A stretch of DNA of 64,000 nucleotides from Novosphingobium lentum NBRC 107847 (GTDB taxonomy: Bacteria > Pseudomonadota > Alphaproteobacteria > Sphingomonadales > Sphingomonadaceae): contig NZ_BCTW01000017.1 in the NCBI RefSeq assembly GCF_001590965.1, positions 50,545 to 114,544 of the forward strand, read 5' to 3'. Both the position numbers and the translations under genes were made by a program. Of this stretch, positions 18,431 through 26,840 are shown one piece after another (position 1 is the first letter of the stretch; every line of letters starts with the position of its first letter). The notes beneath the pieces were generated by a model that did not search any database, was not told the origin of the DNA, and saw nothing but the letters and a program-made list of their open reading frames with translations.

Positions 18431-18669
18431 CCGATGTGGCAAACGGCGCGACAACCGGTGTGACGATCGACCGCCTGATCCTCGACCTGCCCGGCATGGA
18501 TGCCGTGGCGGCGCGCGAACTGGCGCTGGGCATCGCCGAAGGCCTCGCCGGCGCGGGACTCGACGCGGACCACGCCGGGCTATCGGTGACGGTCGATCCG
18601 GCGGTCGCGGCCCAGCCGCAACGGCTGGCGGCGCACATCGTGCAGACCTTGCTGCAGCGGATCGGATAA
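18427..18669 (+). CDS. Small eCIS-associated protein
   Basis: An 80-residue acidic protein with the segment VTIDRLILDLPGMDAVAARELALGIAEGL, a strand followed by an amphipathic helix, and a C-terminal helix IVQTLLQRIG. No signal or membrane segment. Its ATG overlaps the ATPase stop by four bases, so it should be made with the ATPase. It may be a partner of the ATPase or of the tube-end adaptor encoded next. I do not recognise a named family. Confidence 0.65.
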   Translation: MTDVANGATTGVTIDRLILDLPGMDAVAARELALGIAEGLAGAGLDADHAGLSVTVDPAVAAQPQRLAAHIVQTLLQRIG

Positions 18670-18673
18670 GCGC

Positions 18674-19381
18674 ATGGCCGGTAAATATCTTCGCGGCGCG
18701 CTGATCGCCTTTACCGAGACCTTCCCGTTGCCGATCCCCAACGTGGTGATCTTCCAGTACAACCCCGAAACCATGACGCATGGCTGGACAGTCGCCACCA
18801 CCGCGCCGGCAGCAGCGGGGACGGCCAACCAGCACGTCAGCCAGCTCGCCGTGTCGGGCCCGCCGGTCGAATCGTTCAACTTCACGCTCGCGATGGATTC
18901 CAGCGACACGATCGCCGACGGCAGCGCGGTCACGGCGGGCCTGGCGGAGATTTCGGGCGTCTACAGCCGGCTGGCCGCGCTCGAGATGCTGATGTTCCCG
19001 CTGCCCCCGCCCGGTGGCGGGCTGATCGGATCGGTATCCTCGGCGCTGGGGATCACGGCGGCGGCACCGTCGCGCTCGGTCCCGTCGGGCGACCTGCCGC
19101 TGGTGCTGTTCGTGTGGGGGCCGGGGCGGATCGTGCCGGTGCGCGTGACCAGCTTCTCGGTCACCGAGAAACTCTACGATTCCATCCTGCTCAACCCGAC
19201 CCATGCCGAGGCGCAGATCGGGCTGCGGGTGCTCGCCTACAACGAACTGTCCGATGTCAGCGACATCATGAAGCCGGTCGCGCAGGCCGCTTCCAAATAT
19301 TCGCAAGGGCTGCGCGAAGCGCTCGCCATCGCCAATCTTGCCAACGCCGCCGATTCCATCCTCGGCATGCTGCCGATCTAG
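18674..19381 (+). CDS. CIS tube-initiator/adaptor protein (Afp7/Pvc7-like)
   Basis: A 235-residue protein of the contractile-injection-system tube family. The N-terminus (KYLRGALIAF... VVIFQYNPETMTHGW) is typical of Afp7-type proteins that join the hub to the first tube ring. The middle is a tube-like beta sandwich (ESFNFTLAMDSSD, LVLFVWGPGRIVPVRVTSFSVTEKLYD) and the C-terminus (IGLRVLAYNELSDVSDIMKPVAQAASKYSQGL) is a helix. The LysM-like module that normally follows in Afp7 is absent here and is encoded separately by the next gene. Confidence 0.85.
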   Translation: MAGKYLRGALIAFTETFPLPIPNVVIFQYNPETMTHGWTVATTAPAAAGTANQHVSQLAVSGPPVESFNFTLAMDSSDTIADGSAVTAGLAEISGVYSRLAALEMLMFPLPPPGGGLIGSVSSALGITAAAPSRSVPSGDLPLVLFVWGPGRIVPVRVTSFSVTEKLYDSILLNPTHAEAQIGLRVLAYNELSDVSDIMKPVAQAASKYSQGLREALAIANLANAADSILGMLPI

Positions 19382-19389
19382 GACCGCCC

Positions 19390-19668
19390 ATGTTCACCGC
19401 CAACAGCCGCTACGCCGGATTGGGCACCTACACCGTCACGCTGGACGACGGGCGCACGGTCACGGCCACCAACCTGCCCGTCTCGCAGCGCGGCCCGGTG
19501 CTGGGCTACCACCCCCGGATCGAGGGCGACCGGCTGGATCTGCTGGCAGCGCGTTACCTGAAGGACCCGACCGCGTTCTGGCGGCTGTGCGATGCCAACA
19601 CCTCGTTCAGTCCCGACGCGCTCGCCGCCCGGCCGCTGATCGGCATTCCCCCGGCGGGCAAGACCTGA
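19390..19668 (+). CDS. LysM/tail-X-like baseplate protein
   Basis: A 92-residue protein. The second half, HPRIEGDRLDLLAARYLKDPTAFWRLCDAN, is the LysM-like pattern of phage gpX (tail protein X) and of the LysM part of Afp7. The first half (YAGLGTYTVTLDDGRTVTATNLP) is a short beta hairpin. The family binds peptidoglycan or acts as a hub clamp in baseplates. It starts nine bases after the Afp7-like gene and overlaps the hub gene by one base. Confidence 0.8.
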   Translation: MFTANSRYAGLGTYTVTLDDGRTVTATNLPVSQRGPVLGYHPRIEGDRLDLLAARYLKDPTAFWRLCDANTSFSPDALAARPLIGIPPAGKT

Positions 19669-20783
19669 TGCCCAGCAGCTTCGATCTTTTCTCGGGCGGG
19701 ACGGCGGTCACCGATTTCGACACCAGCGTGCTGGATCTCGAAATCGAGGAAAACGTCGATCTGCCCGGCGCCTTCCGCGTGACGCTGCCGGTGAAAGTGT
19801 CCGCTAGCGGCGACTACGATACCGTATCCGACCCGCGCTTCGGCCCGCTGTCGAACATCGCGGTGACCGCGCAGGCCGCCGACGGCCAGGCGCACTGCCT
19901 GATCGACGGCTTTGTGCTGGCACAAGATCTGCACCTCGATGCGGGCGCATCGGCCAGCACGCTCAAGATCACCGGGCAGGACGCCAGCTGGCTGATGAAC
20001 ATGACCGAGACGGTGCGCGAATGGGCCGATGTCACCGACGGCGCCGCCGCCAACACGATCTTCGGCGATTACGGCTTCACCCCCGATCCCGCCAACCTCG
20101 ACGACGATAGCGCCGCACACACCAGCGACACCGCCAGCCTGATGCAGCGCGCCAGCGATGCGCAGTTCCTGCGCGATCTGGCGCGGCGCAGCGGCAAACT
20201 GTTCCGCGTGTTCTGCACCGACAAGCCCGGCGAGCGCACCGGTGCGTTCGTCACGCCATCGGTCGCGGGTGAGCCGGCGTTGATGCTGGCGCTCAATCCG
20301 TCCGACGATGCCAACATCGGCCCGCTGCAGATCACCTGGGACGTCATGCGGCCCAGCAGCGTCACCGCGCAGCAACTGCTGTTCAGCGATGCCAGCGGCG
20401 AAGCGTCCGGCGGCGAGACCACGGCATCCGGGCTGGCCGACCTCGATGCCAAGAACCTCGCGGCATTCGCCGGCCAGCCGGTGAGCACATTGCTCACGAC
20501 GCAAGCCGGCGATGCCGAAACGGTGGCCTTGCGCGCCCAGTCGGTGCTGCGCGAATCCGGCTGGTTCGTGCGCTGCGAAGGATCGACCGACGCGGTACGG
20601 CTGGGCGCGATCATGCGCGCGGGCACGGTGGTGCAGGTCAATTCGGCGGGCTCGCTCCATTCGGGCAAGTATTTCGTGTGGAGCGTGCGCCACCACATCA
20701 CCGCCAACGCGCACGAGATGAAGTTTGTGCTGATGCGCAACGCGGTCGGCGCGCCGTCGCCGGGCGGAGTCGGCTTCCCATGA
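19668..20783 (+). CDS. eCIS baseplate hub protein (Afp8/VgrG N-terminal, gp27-like)
   Basis: A 371-residue hub protein of the VgrG/phage late-control-D type. Beta-barrel hub domains are suggested by DLEIEENVDLPGAFRVTLPV, ASTLKITGQDASWLMNM and the central DAQFLRDLARRSGKLFRVFC, a common gp27/VgrG signature. The C-terminus (HSGKYFVWSVRHHITANAHEMKFVLMRNA) completes the second barrel. In Afp8 the spike is fused to this part; here the spike OB-fold is a separate gene starting at the overlapping ATGA. It should form the trimer that connects tube and spike. Confidence 0.9.
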   Translation: MPSSFDLFSGGTAVTDFDTSVLDLEIEENVDLPGAFRVTLPVKVSASGDYDTVSDPRFGPLSNIAVTAQAADGQAHCLIDGFVLAQDLHLDAGASASTLKITGQDASWLMNMTETVREWADVTDGAAANTIFGDYGFTPDPANLDDDSAAHTSDTASLMQRASDAQFLRDLARRSGKLFRVFCTDKPGERTGAFVTPSVAGEPALMLALNPSDDANIGPLQITWDVMRPSSVTAQQLLFSDASGEASGGETTASGLADLDAKNLAAFAGQPVSTLLTTQAGDAETVALRAQSVLRESGWFVRCEGSTDAVRLGAIMRAGTVVQVNSAGSLHSGKYFVWSVRHHITANAHEMKFVLMRNAVGAPSPGGVGFP

Positions 20784-21286
20784 ACGAAACGCTGCTCATG
20801 GACCTGGTCGATCGGGTCAAGCATCGCTTCCTCGGCAAGTTCCGCGGGACGGTGACGGATGTGGACGCGGCCACCATGCGCATCCGCGCCACCATCCCGG
20901 CAGTGCTGGGGTCGGTGACCAGCGGATGGTGCGAGGCGTGCGTGCCGTATGCCGGGCCCGCGGTAGGTTTCATCATGCTGCCCGAGGTCGGCAGCGGGGT
21001 GTGGATCGAGTTCGAGGGCGGCGACGTGTCCTACCCGATCTGGGTCGGCTGCTACTGGCGTTCGGGCGAGATCCCGGCCGATGCCAGCGCCACCGCCAAA
21101 GCCATTTTCGCCAAGTCGGGCGTGCTGAAGCTCGATGACGACGCTTCGAAGATTTCGCTGGAGGACGCCGACGGCGACAGCCTGACGCTGAGCAGCGGGA
21201 CCGTCACGATCAAATCCGACAAGGGCAAGATCGTGGCCGATACCACCGGCGTCGCGATCAATGACACCTCGCTGGTGGTGACGTGA
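20780..21286 (+). CDS. eCIS spike protein (gp5/gpV-like OB-fold)
   Basis: A 168-residue spike protein. Residues about 15-95 form an OB-fold (FRGTVTDVDAATMRIRATIPAVLG, then GFIMLPEVGSGVWIEFEGGDVSYPIWVGCYW) as in T4 gp5 and P2 gpV. The rest is a short beta-helix-like region (LKLDDDASKISLEDADGDSLTLSSGTVTIKS), consistent with a trimeric needle. The start overlaps the hub stop (ATGA). The PAAR-like tip protein follows directly. Confidence 0.9.
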   Translation: MNETLLMDLVDRVKHRFLGKFRGTVTDVDAATMRIRATIPAVLGSVTSGWCEACVPYAGPAVGFIMLPEVGSGVWIEFEGGDVSYPIWVGCYWRSGEIPADASATAKAIFAKSGVLKLDDDASKISLEDADGDSLTLSSGTVTIKSDKGKIVADTTGVAINDTSLVVT

Positions 21287-21606
21287 TGCCCCCGCTGCTC
21301 ACCACCGCCAGCACGCTGATGTGCCCGCACGGCGGCACCGTGACCGGCACACCCGGCGCGACCAGCGCCACGGCCGACGCGGTGATCCTGCGCGCGACCG
21401 ACAGCTTCAGCATCGCCGGGTGCACCTTCAACGTCTCCGGCGTGGCGCAGCCGTGCACCGCGATCCAGTGGGTCAAGACCTCGCAGAAGGTCAAGCACGG
21501 CGGGGACCTGGTGCTCGATGCCGGCAGCGTCGGCCTGTGCCTGGGTCCGGCGCCGCAAGGGGTGGTGATCGTGTCCGCCACGCAAGCAAAGGTCAGCGGC
21601 CTATGA
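21286..21606 (+). CDS. PAAR-like spike tip protein
   Basis: A 106-residue protein that should cap the spike. It begins PPLLTTASTLMCPHGGTV, a signature of the PAAR-like family seen in eCIS clusters, and contains several Cys and His residues (CPHG, GCTFNVS, QPCTAIQW, VKHGG, GLCLG) able to bind a metal at the tip. The ATG shares its A with the spike stop codon. The position between spike and gp25 genes matches Afp10-type tip genes. Confidence 0.85.
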   Translation: MPPLLTTASTLMCPHGGTVTGTPGATSATADAVILRATDSFSIAGCTFNVSGVAQPCTAIQWVKTSQKVKHGGDLVLDAGSVGLCLGPAPQGVVIVSATQAKVSGL

Positions 21607-22001
21607 ACGCGTCCCTCGTCCGCCACGACTTCGCCTTTCCCTTCGCCATCGATGCGGGGTCGGGACAGGCCGCGCGCGCATCGTACCAGGATCACGTCGA
21701 CCAGATGATCCGCCAGGTCCTGCTCACCGATCCGGGCGAGCGGGTGTGCCTGCCCACATTCGGCGCAGGGCTGCGGCGGCTGATCTTCGCGCCGATTTCC
21801 GCGCAACTGGGTGCAACCACGCAGATGATCGTCACCCAGGCGCTGACGACATGGCTGGGCAACCAGATCACGGTGCAGAAGGTGACCGTGGTCACCTCGG
21901 CCGACGATCCCGGCGCTCCGCCCGGAACGATCACGATCACCATCGAATACACGCTGATCGAGACGCAATCGATCCGGCAGACCCGGGTTCAGGTGATCTG
22001 A
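21603..22001 (+). CDS. Baseplate wedge protein gp25-like (Afp9)
   Basis: A 132-residue GPW/gp25 family protein. It has the family patterns HVDQMIRQVLLTDPGERVCLPTFGAGLRRLIFAP and the C-terminal VTITIEYTLIETQSIRQT. In T4, R-pyocins and Afp this protein joins sheath to baseplate and initiates sheath assembly. The start overlaps the PAAR-like stop (ATGA). Length is normal for the family. Confidence 0.93.
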   Translation: MNASLVRHDFAFPFAIDAGSGQAARASYQDHVDQMIRQVLLTDPGERVCLPTFGAGLRRLIFAPISAQLGATTQMIVTQALTTWLGNQITVQKVTVVTSADDPGAPPGTITITIEYTLIETQSIRQTRVQVI

Positions 22002-22002
22002 C

Positions 22003-24390
22003 ATGACACCTCCCAGAGACCGCCTTGGCGCCCTGATCCTTTCGACCACGCTGAACGGGATCGATTTCGTCACGGTCGACGCGGTTGATCCGCGCACGCT
22101 GTATGTGCACTTCGTCAACGCCACCGACATCACATCCGCGAAGATTGGCGCGACGATCACCCGCGGCGACAGCGTTCCGGTCGTGCCCGTGGCGCCGGTC
22201 AAGCCAGCCGACTGGTCGCTCGATGCCGAGGGCCGCCCGCTGCTGACGCTGCATGCGCTGATCGACGGTGATTTTTCGGACTACCTGCTGACGCTGGCGA
22301 TCCCGGCAGCCGATCCGCAACTGCTCGACATCGCGTTTGCCGCCAGCAGGTTCTCGTTCAAGGCCAATTGCCCCAGCGATTTCGACTGCGCGCCGCCGCC
22401 GGTCGATTGCCCGCCCGACGATACGGTGGTGCCACCGATCGATTACCTCGCCAAGGACTTCCTCAGCTTCCGCCGCGCGCTGCTCGATTTTTCGGCATTG
22501 CGCTATCCCGCGTGGGTCGAGCGGTCGGAAGCCGATTTCGGGGTGATGTTTGCCGAAGCGCTGTCGGCGATGGTCGATGACCTCAGTTACCTGCAGGACC
22601 GCGTCGCGGGCGAGGCGATGCTCGAGACCGCGACGCAGCGCCGCTCGCTGACCAGCCTGGCGCGGCTGGTCGACTACGAGCCACGCCCGGCGACCAGCGC
22701 CACCACCTGGCTGCAACTGACCGCCAGCGCGCCCGGCACCGCCGCGCCCGGATTGCAGGTCATCGCCGCCGCGCCCGATGGCGGGCAGATCCCGTTCGAG
22801 GTGGGCGAGGGCCTTGGCGATGCCACGGCCAAGCCGGTGTCCGACGTGTGGAACCACGGCATCGCGCCCTACTGGTTCGACGACAACGATCGCTGCCTGC
22901 CCGCCGGTTCGACCGCGCTGTGGGTGGCGGGCCACGGCTTCGGATTTGTCGATGGTCAGGCGATCCTGATCCAGACCGACCTGCCGGGCGACAGCCAGCG
23001 GCGGCTGGTACACCTGATGGCGATCGCCGGCGTCGTCGGGTTCGAGGCGATCGATCCGCTGTTCGGCAACGCGCCGGTCACCCGCATCACGTGGCGGATC
23101 GAAGACGCGCTTGATCGTGCGATCGACCTGACGCGGACCACGCTGGGCGGCAACATTGTCCGCGCCACGCAGGGCGCGCGCGTGGTGGAGACGTTCGCGA
23201 TCGGCACGGCACCTGCGACCGCGCCGGGGGCGACGCTGGCGATCGCGCGGCGCGGTCCCAACGGCGATGCAGTCGCGCCCAACTGGGTCCATCGTTATCC
23301 GCTGGTACAAGGCCCGCTGGCGTGGCTTTCACCTGCCGATGGCGGTATCGATACTGGCGCCGCGCCGATGCCCGAACTGCGCCTCGCGCAAGTCCAGCCG
23401 ATCGCTCAGGACTGGGATTTCGCGCCGAGCCTGCTGCAGGTGCAATCGACCGATCTGGCGGTCACCATCGATCCGGTGCTGTGGCGCGCGGTCGGGTTCT
23501 CGCAGACCGGCGCACCGACGCATTTCGACATCGATGGCGACGCCGGATCGACGGTGCGGTTCGGCGACGACACGTTCGGCGCGGCCCCGGCCGAGCAAGA
23601 CCTGTTCGCGGTGACCTATCGCGTGGGTGTCGGCGCGGCGGGCAACGTCGCGGTGGATACCATCACGCAAGTCGTGCCCGCCGGCGCCGGGGTCGTAACC
23701 GGCGCGCGCAATCCGTTCGCGGTGACCGATGGCGCCGATGCGGAAAGCCGCGACCAGATCGTCCGCCGCGCGCCGCAAGCCTTCCGTGCCAAGCAGTTCC
23801 GCGCGGTGCGGCCGGAGGATTACGAGGGCGCTGCTGAAAGCCTGCCGTGGGTGCAGAAGGCCGGAACCGCGTTCCGCTGGACCGGCAGCTGGCTGACGGT
23901 GTTCACCGCGGTCGATCCCCAAGGCGGCGAAGCGATCGGCCTGGCGCACGAGATCGAGCTGGTCGAACTGCTCAACCGGCGTCGGTTGGCGGGCTACGAA
24001 TCCTACGCCCCGCCGCCGCAGTACCTCTCGCTCGATCTCAAGATCGCGGTGTGCGCGCTGCCCGGCTGGCTCGACGGCGATGTCGAGGCCGGGGTGCTCG
24101 AACGGCTGGGCAGCGCGGCGCGGGCCTATGGCGCCGCCGGGTTCTTTTTCGCCGACCGCTTCACCTTCGGGCTGCCGCTGTATCGCAGCCGGCTGGAAGC
24201 CGCGATCCAGGCGGTGCCGGGCGTGCTGGGCGTGCACGGCGTCACCTATCGCCAGCGCGGCAGCTTCGGCGGGTTCGTCGATCTGCCCGAAGTGCTAGCG
24301 CCATCGACGCGGCAGATCCTGCGGGTCGACAACGATCCGAGCTGGCCCGAGCGCGGGACGATCCGCGTCACGGTGGAGGGCGGACGATGA
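22003..24390 (+). CDS. Baseplate J-like wedge protein (Afp11-like)
   Basis: A 795-residue baseplate component (T4 gp6 / P2 gpJ lineage). A Cys-bearing segment (NCPSDFDCAPPPVDCPPDD, residues about 120-140) precedes the conserved IDYLAKDFLSFRRALLDF and FGVMFAEALSAMVDDLSYLQDR wedge helices. The baseplate J domain follows in the C-terminal half (DGADAESRDQIVRRAPQAF, then VRPEDYEGAA). It is one base after gp25, and its stop overlaps the next J gene. Two J-type proteins forming heterodimeric wedges are normal for Afp/PVC. Confidence 0.92.
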   Translation: MTPPRDRLGALILSTTLNGIDFVTVDAVDPRTLYVHFVNATDITSAKIGATITRGDSVPVVPVAPVKPADWSLDAEGRPLLTLHALIDGDFSDYLLTLAIPAADPQLLDIAFAASRFSFKANCPSDFDCAPPPVDCPPDDTVVPPIDYLAKDFLSFRRALLDFSALRYPAWVERSEADFGVMFAEALSAMVDDLSYLQDRVAGEAMLETATQRRSLTSLARLVDYEPRPATSATTWLQLTASAPGTAAPGLQVIAAAPDGGQIPFEVGEGLGDATAKPVSDVWNHGIAPYWFDDNDRCLPAGSTALWVAGHGFGFVDGQAILIQTDLPGDSQRRLVHLMAIAGVVGFEAIDPLFGNAPVTRITWRIEDALDRAIDLTRTTLGGNIVRATQGARVVETFAIGTAPATAPGATLAIARRGPNGDAVAPNWVHRYPLVQGPLAWLSPADGGIDTGAAPMPELRLAQVQPIAQDWDFAPSLLQVQSTDLAVTIDPVLWRAVGFSQTGAPTHFDIDGDAGSTVRFGDDTFGAAPAEQDLFAVTYRVGVGAAGNVAVDTITQVVPAGAGVVTGARNPFAVTDGADAESRDQIVRRAPQAFRAKQFRAVRPEDYEGAAESLPWVQKAGTAFRWTGSWLTVFTAVDPQGGEAIGLAHEIELVELLNRRRLAGYESYAPPPQYLSLDLKIAVCALPGWLDGDVEAGVLERLGSAARAYGAAGFFFADRFTFGLPLYRSRLEAAIQAVPGVLGVHGVTYRQRGSFGGFVDLPEVLAPSTRQILRVDNDPSWPERGTIRVTVEGGR

Positions 24391-26840
24391 CATTCCCGAT
24401 CTGTCCATGCGACAACGATGTCCCCCGCGTGCCGGTCAACCTGCCGCAGCAGACGCGGATCGCGTTCCGTTTCGGCGATTACCGGCAGTTTCGCCGCGCG
24501 CTGCTGACACCTGACGATACCCAGGCTGCGCTGGGCGCCTGGCGAACGCAGGGCGAAGGCGATCTGGCGGTGATGATGGCGGAATGGTTCGCCTATCTCG
24601 CCGACATCATCACGTTCTACAACGAACGCATCGCCAACCAGTCGTATTTGCGCACGGCCGATCTCGACGCCAGCGTCCGGCGCGTGATCCGCATCCTGGG
24701 CTATCGGCCCCGGCCCGCGATCGGCGCCACCGGCGTGCTCGCCGCGCTGGTGACGCCGGGACAAAGCGCGGTGCTGCCCAAGGGGCTCCAGTTCCAGAGC
24801 AAGCCCGGCCCCGGCCACCCGCCGCAGACGTTCGAGCTGGCGGACGACACTGCGATCAGCGGTTCCGACCGGGTGCCGGCGCGGAAGCCGCCGGTGCTGC
24901 TGGCGGCCATCAACGACTTCCGTTTCAGCCACCTCAGCATCGGCATCGAATATGCCGCGCCCAAGTACGCGCATGCCGCGAAATTCAGCAAGCAGGCCTA
25001 CTATCTGGTCAAAGCGCCGGCGACCGTCGCCAACTATGGCCTGCTGCTGCTAGGTGCGGTCAAGTCGATCGATCCGGGCGCGCTGCTGCGCCTCAGGCTG
25101 CGCAATGCCGGCAAGGGCGGACCGTTTCTGGCCACGGTGACGCAGGCGGTGGTGCAGGATGCACCCGCAGGCGGCAAGCAGACCGCGCTCGCGCTCGACA
25201 TCAACGACGCCGCGCCGCGCGTGCTGACCGCCGCGCTCGCCACCACGCTGGCCGCCGCCGACGTGGCGCTGGAACAGCCGACGCAGTCGATCACGCTGTG
25301 GAGCCTGTACGCCGGCGGCGTCAGCGGCACGACGGTGCACCTCTCCAGCCTGGCGCGGCAGGTCCATGCCCGCGATTGGGTGCTGTTCGTCGCGCCCAAC
25401 TGGAGCTTCCTGGGGCAAGTCCAGTCCACCACCGACGTCATCTGGGACGCCAACAGCCCGGCGGTGAAGGACCATCCGTTCCCGGTGCCGCACACGCAGT
25501 TGACGCTGGCGTCCGCGCCCACCGGCGGGTGGCCTTCGAACGTCGGTTCGATCGCGATGCATTTCGACTGGACCGGGGCCGGGCAACTGATCGACCAGCC
25601 GCCGGGATCGTGGAGCGGCACGCCCACCGCGCTAGTCGCGGCATCTGCGCTGCACTTCCGCGCCGCGCCGGCAACGCCCGTGCTGGTGCAGGACAAAAGC
25701 GGCGCGGGGCTGCTCGCCTCGGCCGCATCGGCGGGCGATTACAACATCCAGTTCAGCGACCTGCCCAGCCCCGCTCCGAGCCTGACCATGCCGGCCGACG
25801 TGCTGTACAACACCTTGCGGGTATCGCGCGGCAAGTCGGTGAACAAGGAAGTGCTCGGCAGCGGCGATGCCACCAAGCCCGACCAGAGCTTCGCGCTGGC
25901 ACAATCGCCGGTCACCTGGCTCGAACGCGGCGCCACGGCGGCCAGCACGGTCGCGCTGCGCGTGGACGGCGAGCCGTGGACCGAAGTGCCCAGCCTGTAT
26001 GGCCAGCCGGCCGATGCGCAGGTGTTCGTCACGCGCGAGGATGTCGATGGTCGCACGCACGTCGATTTCGGCGACGGGATCGAGGGCGCACGGCTGCCCA
26101 GCGGAATGAACAACGTGGTCGCAGACTATCGCGTCGGCGCGGGCGCAGCCAGCCCGCCCGCCGGCAAGCTGACCGTGATCGCGCAGGCGTTTCCCGGCTT
26201 GCGTGCGCTGCTCAACCCGGTGCCGGTCGGCGGCGGCGCCGATGCCGAGCCGGCCAACCAGATCCGCCGCTATGCCCCGCGCTCGGTGCTGACATTCGGG
26301 CGGGCGGTCTCGGTGTTCGATTACGAGGCGCTGGCCGCACAGGCGCCGGGGGTATCGCGCGCGCGCGCCACCTGGTCGTGGAGCAACGTGCTGCAACGCG
26401 CCGCCGTGGTGGTGTGGGTCGGTGATGACCAGCCGGCGGCGACATCGGCGCGCGCGGTGCTGGCCGCAGCGGGTGATCCCAACCGCCCGGTGCGCGTCGA
26501 ACTGGCCACGCCGGCGCAAGTCGCGCTGACGCTCACCATCCTGATCGTGCCCGGCTGGGACCGCGACCAGATCACCGCGCAAGTGACCGCCGCGCTGACC
26601 GACCCGGAGACCGGCCTGTTCAGCGCGCTGCGCATGGCGATCGGCCAGACGCTGTTCGACAGCCAGATCGAACAGGCGGTGCTGGCCGTTCGCGGCACGA
26701 TCGCCATCGCCGCCGCAGCCCTGACGATCGACGAAGCGGCCGACGCCGGACCGCTGCACAGCCCGGGCGAAGGGCGGTTCTTCGCGCTCGATCCGCTCGA
26801 CCTTTCCCTCACATTGCAGGCGGACGCCCATGGCGGATGA
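24387..26840 (+). CDS. Second baseplate J-like wedge protein (Afp12-like)
   Basis: An 817-residue wedge protein paired with the preceding one. The N-terminus has WFAYLADIITFYNERIANQSYLRTA and VIRILGYRPRPAIGATG, typical for Afp12-type proteins. The C-terminal J domain includes ADAEPANQIRRYAPRSVLTFGRAVSVFDYEALA. The central section (about residues 180-480) is a less conserved beta-rich region. The start overlaps the previous stop (ATGA); its 3' end overlaps the next gene by 11 bases. Confidence 0.92.
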   Translation: MTFPICPCDNDVPRVPVNLPQQTRIAFRFGDYRQFRRALLTPDDTQAALGAWRTQGEGDLAVMMAEWFAYLADIITFYNERIANQSYLRTADLDASVRRVIRILGYRPRPAIGATGVLAALVTPGQSAVLPKGLQFQSKPGPGHPPQTFELADDTAISGSDRVPARKPPVLLAAINDFRFSHLSIGIEYAAPKYAHAAKFSKQAYYLVKAPATVANYGLLLLGAVKSIDPGALLRLRLRNAGKGGPFLATVTQAVVQDAPAGGKQTALALDINDAAPRVLTAALATTLAAADVALEQPTQSITLWSLYAGGVSGTTVHLSSLARQVHARDWVLFVAPNWSFLGQVQSTTDVIWDANSPAVKDHPFPVPHTQLTLASAPTGGWPSNVGSIAMHFDWTGAGQLIDQPPGSWSGTPTALVAASALHFRAAPATPVLVQDKSGAGLLASAASAGDYNIQFSDLPSPAPSLTMPADVLYNTLRVSRGKSVNKEVLGSGDATKPDQSFALAQSPVTWLERGATAASTVALRVDGEPWTEVPSLYGQPADAQVFVTREDVDGRTHVDFGDGIEGARLPSGMNNVVADYRVGAGAASPPAGKLTVIAQAFPGLRALLNPVPVGGGADAEPANQIRRYAPRSVLTFGRAVSVFDYEALAAQAPGVSRARATWSWSNVLQRAAVVVWVGDDQPAATSARAVLAAAGDPNRPVRVELATPAQVALTLTILIVPGWDRDQITAQVTAALTDPETGLFSALRMAIGQTLFDSQIEQAVLAVRGTIAIAAAALTIDEAADAGPLHSPGEGRFFALDPLDLSLTLQADAHGG

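Noticed and set aside
16343..19306. 987-residue minus-strand open frame opposite the eCIS ATPase
   Set aside because: Repetitive Arg/Gln/His-rich sequence antisense to well-supported genes; no domain.
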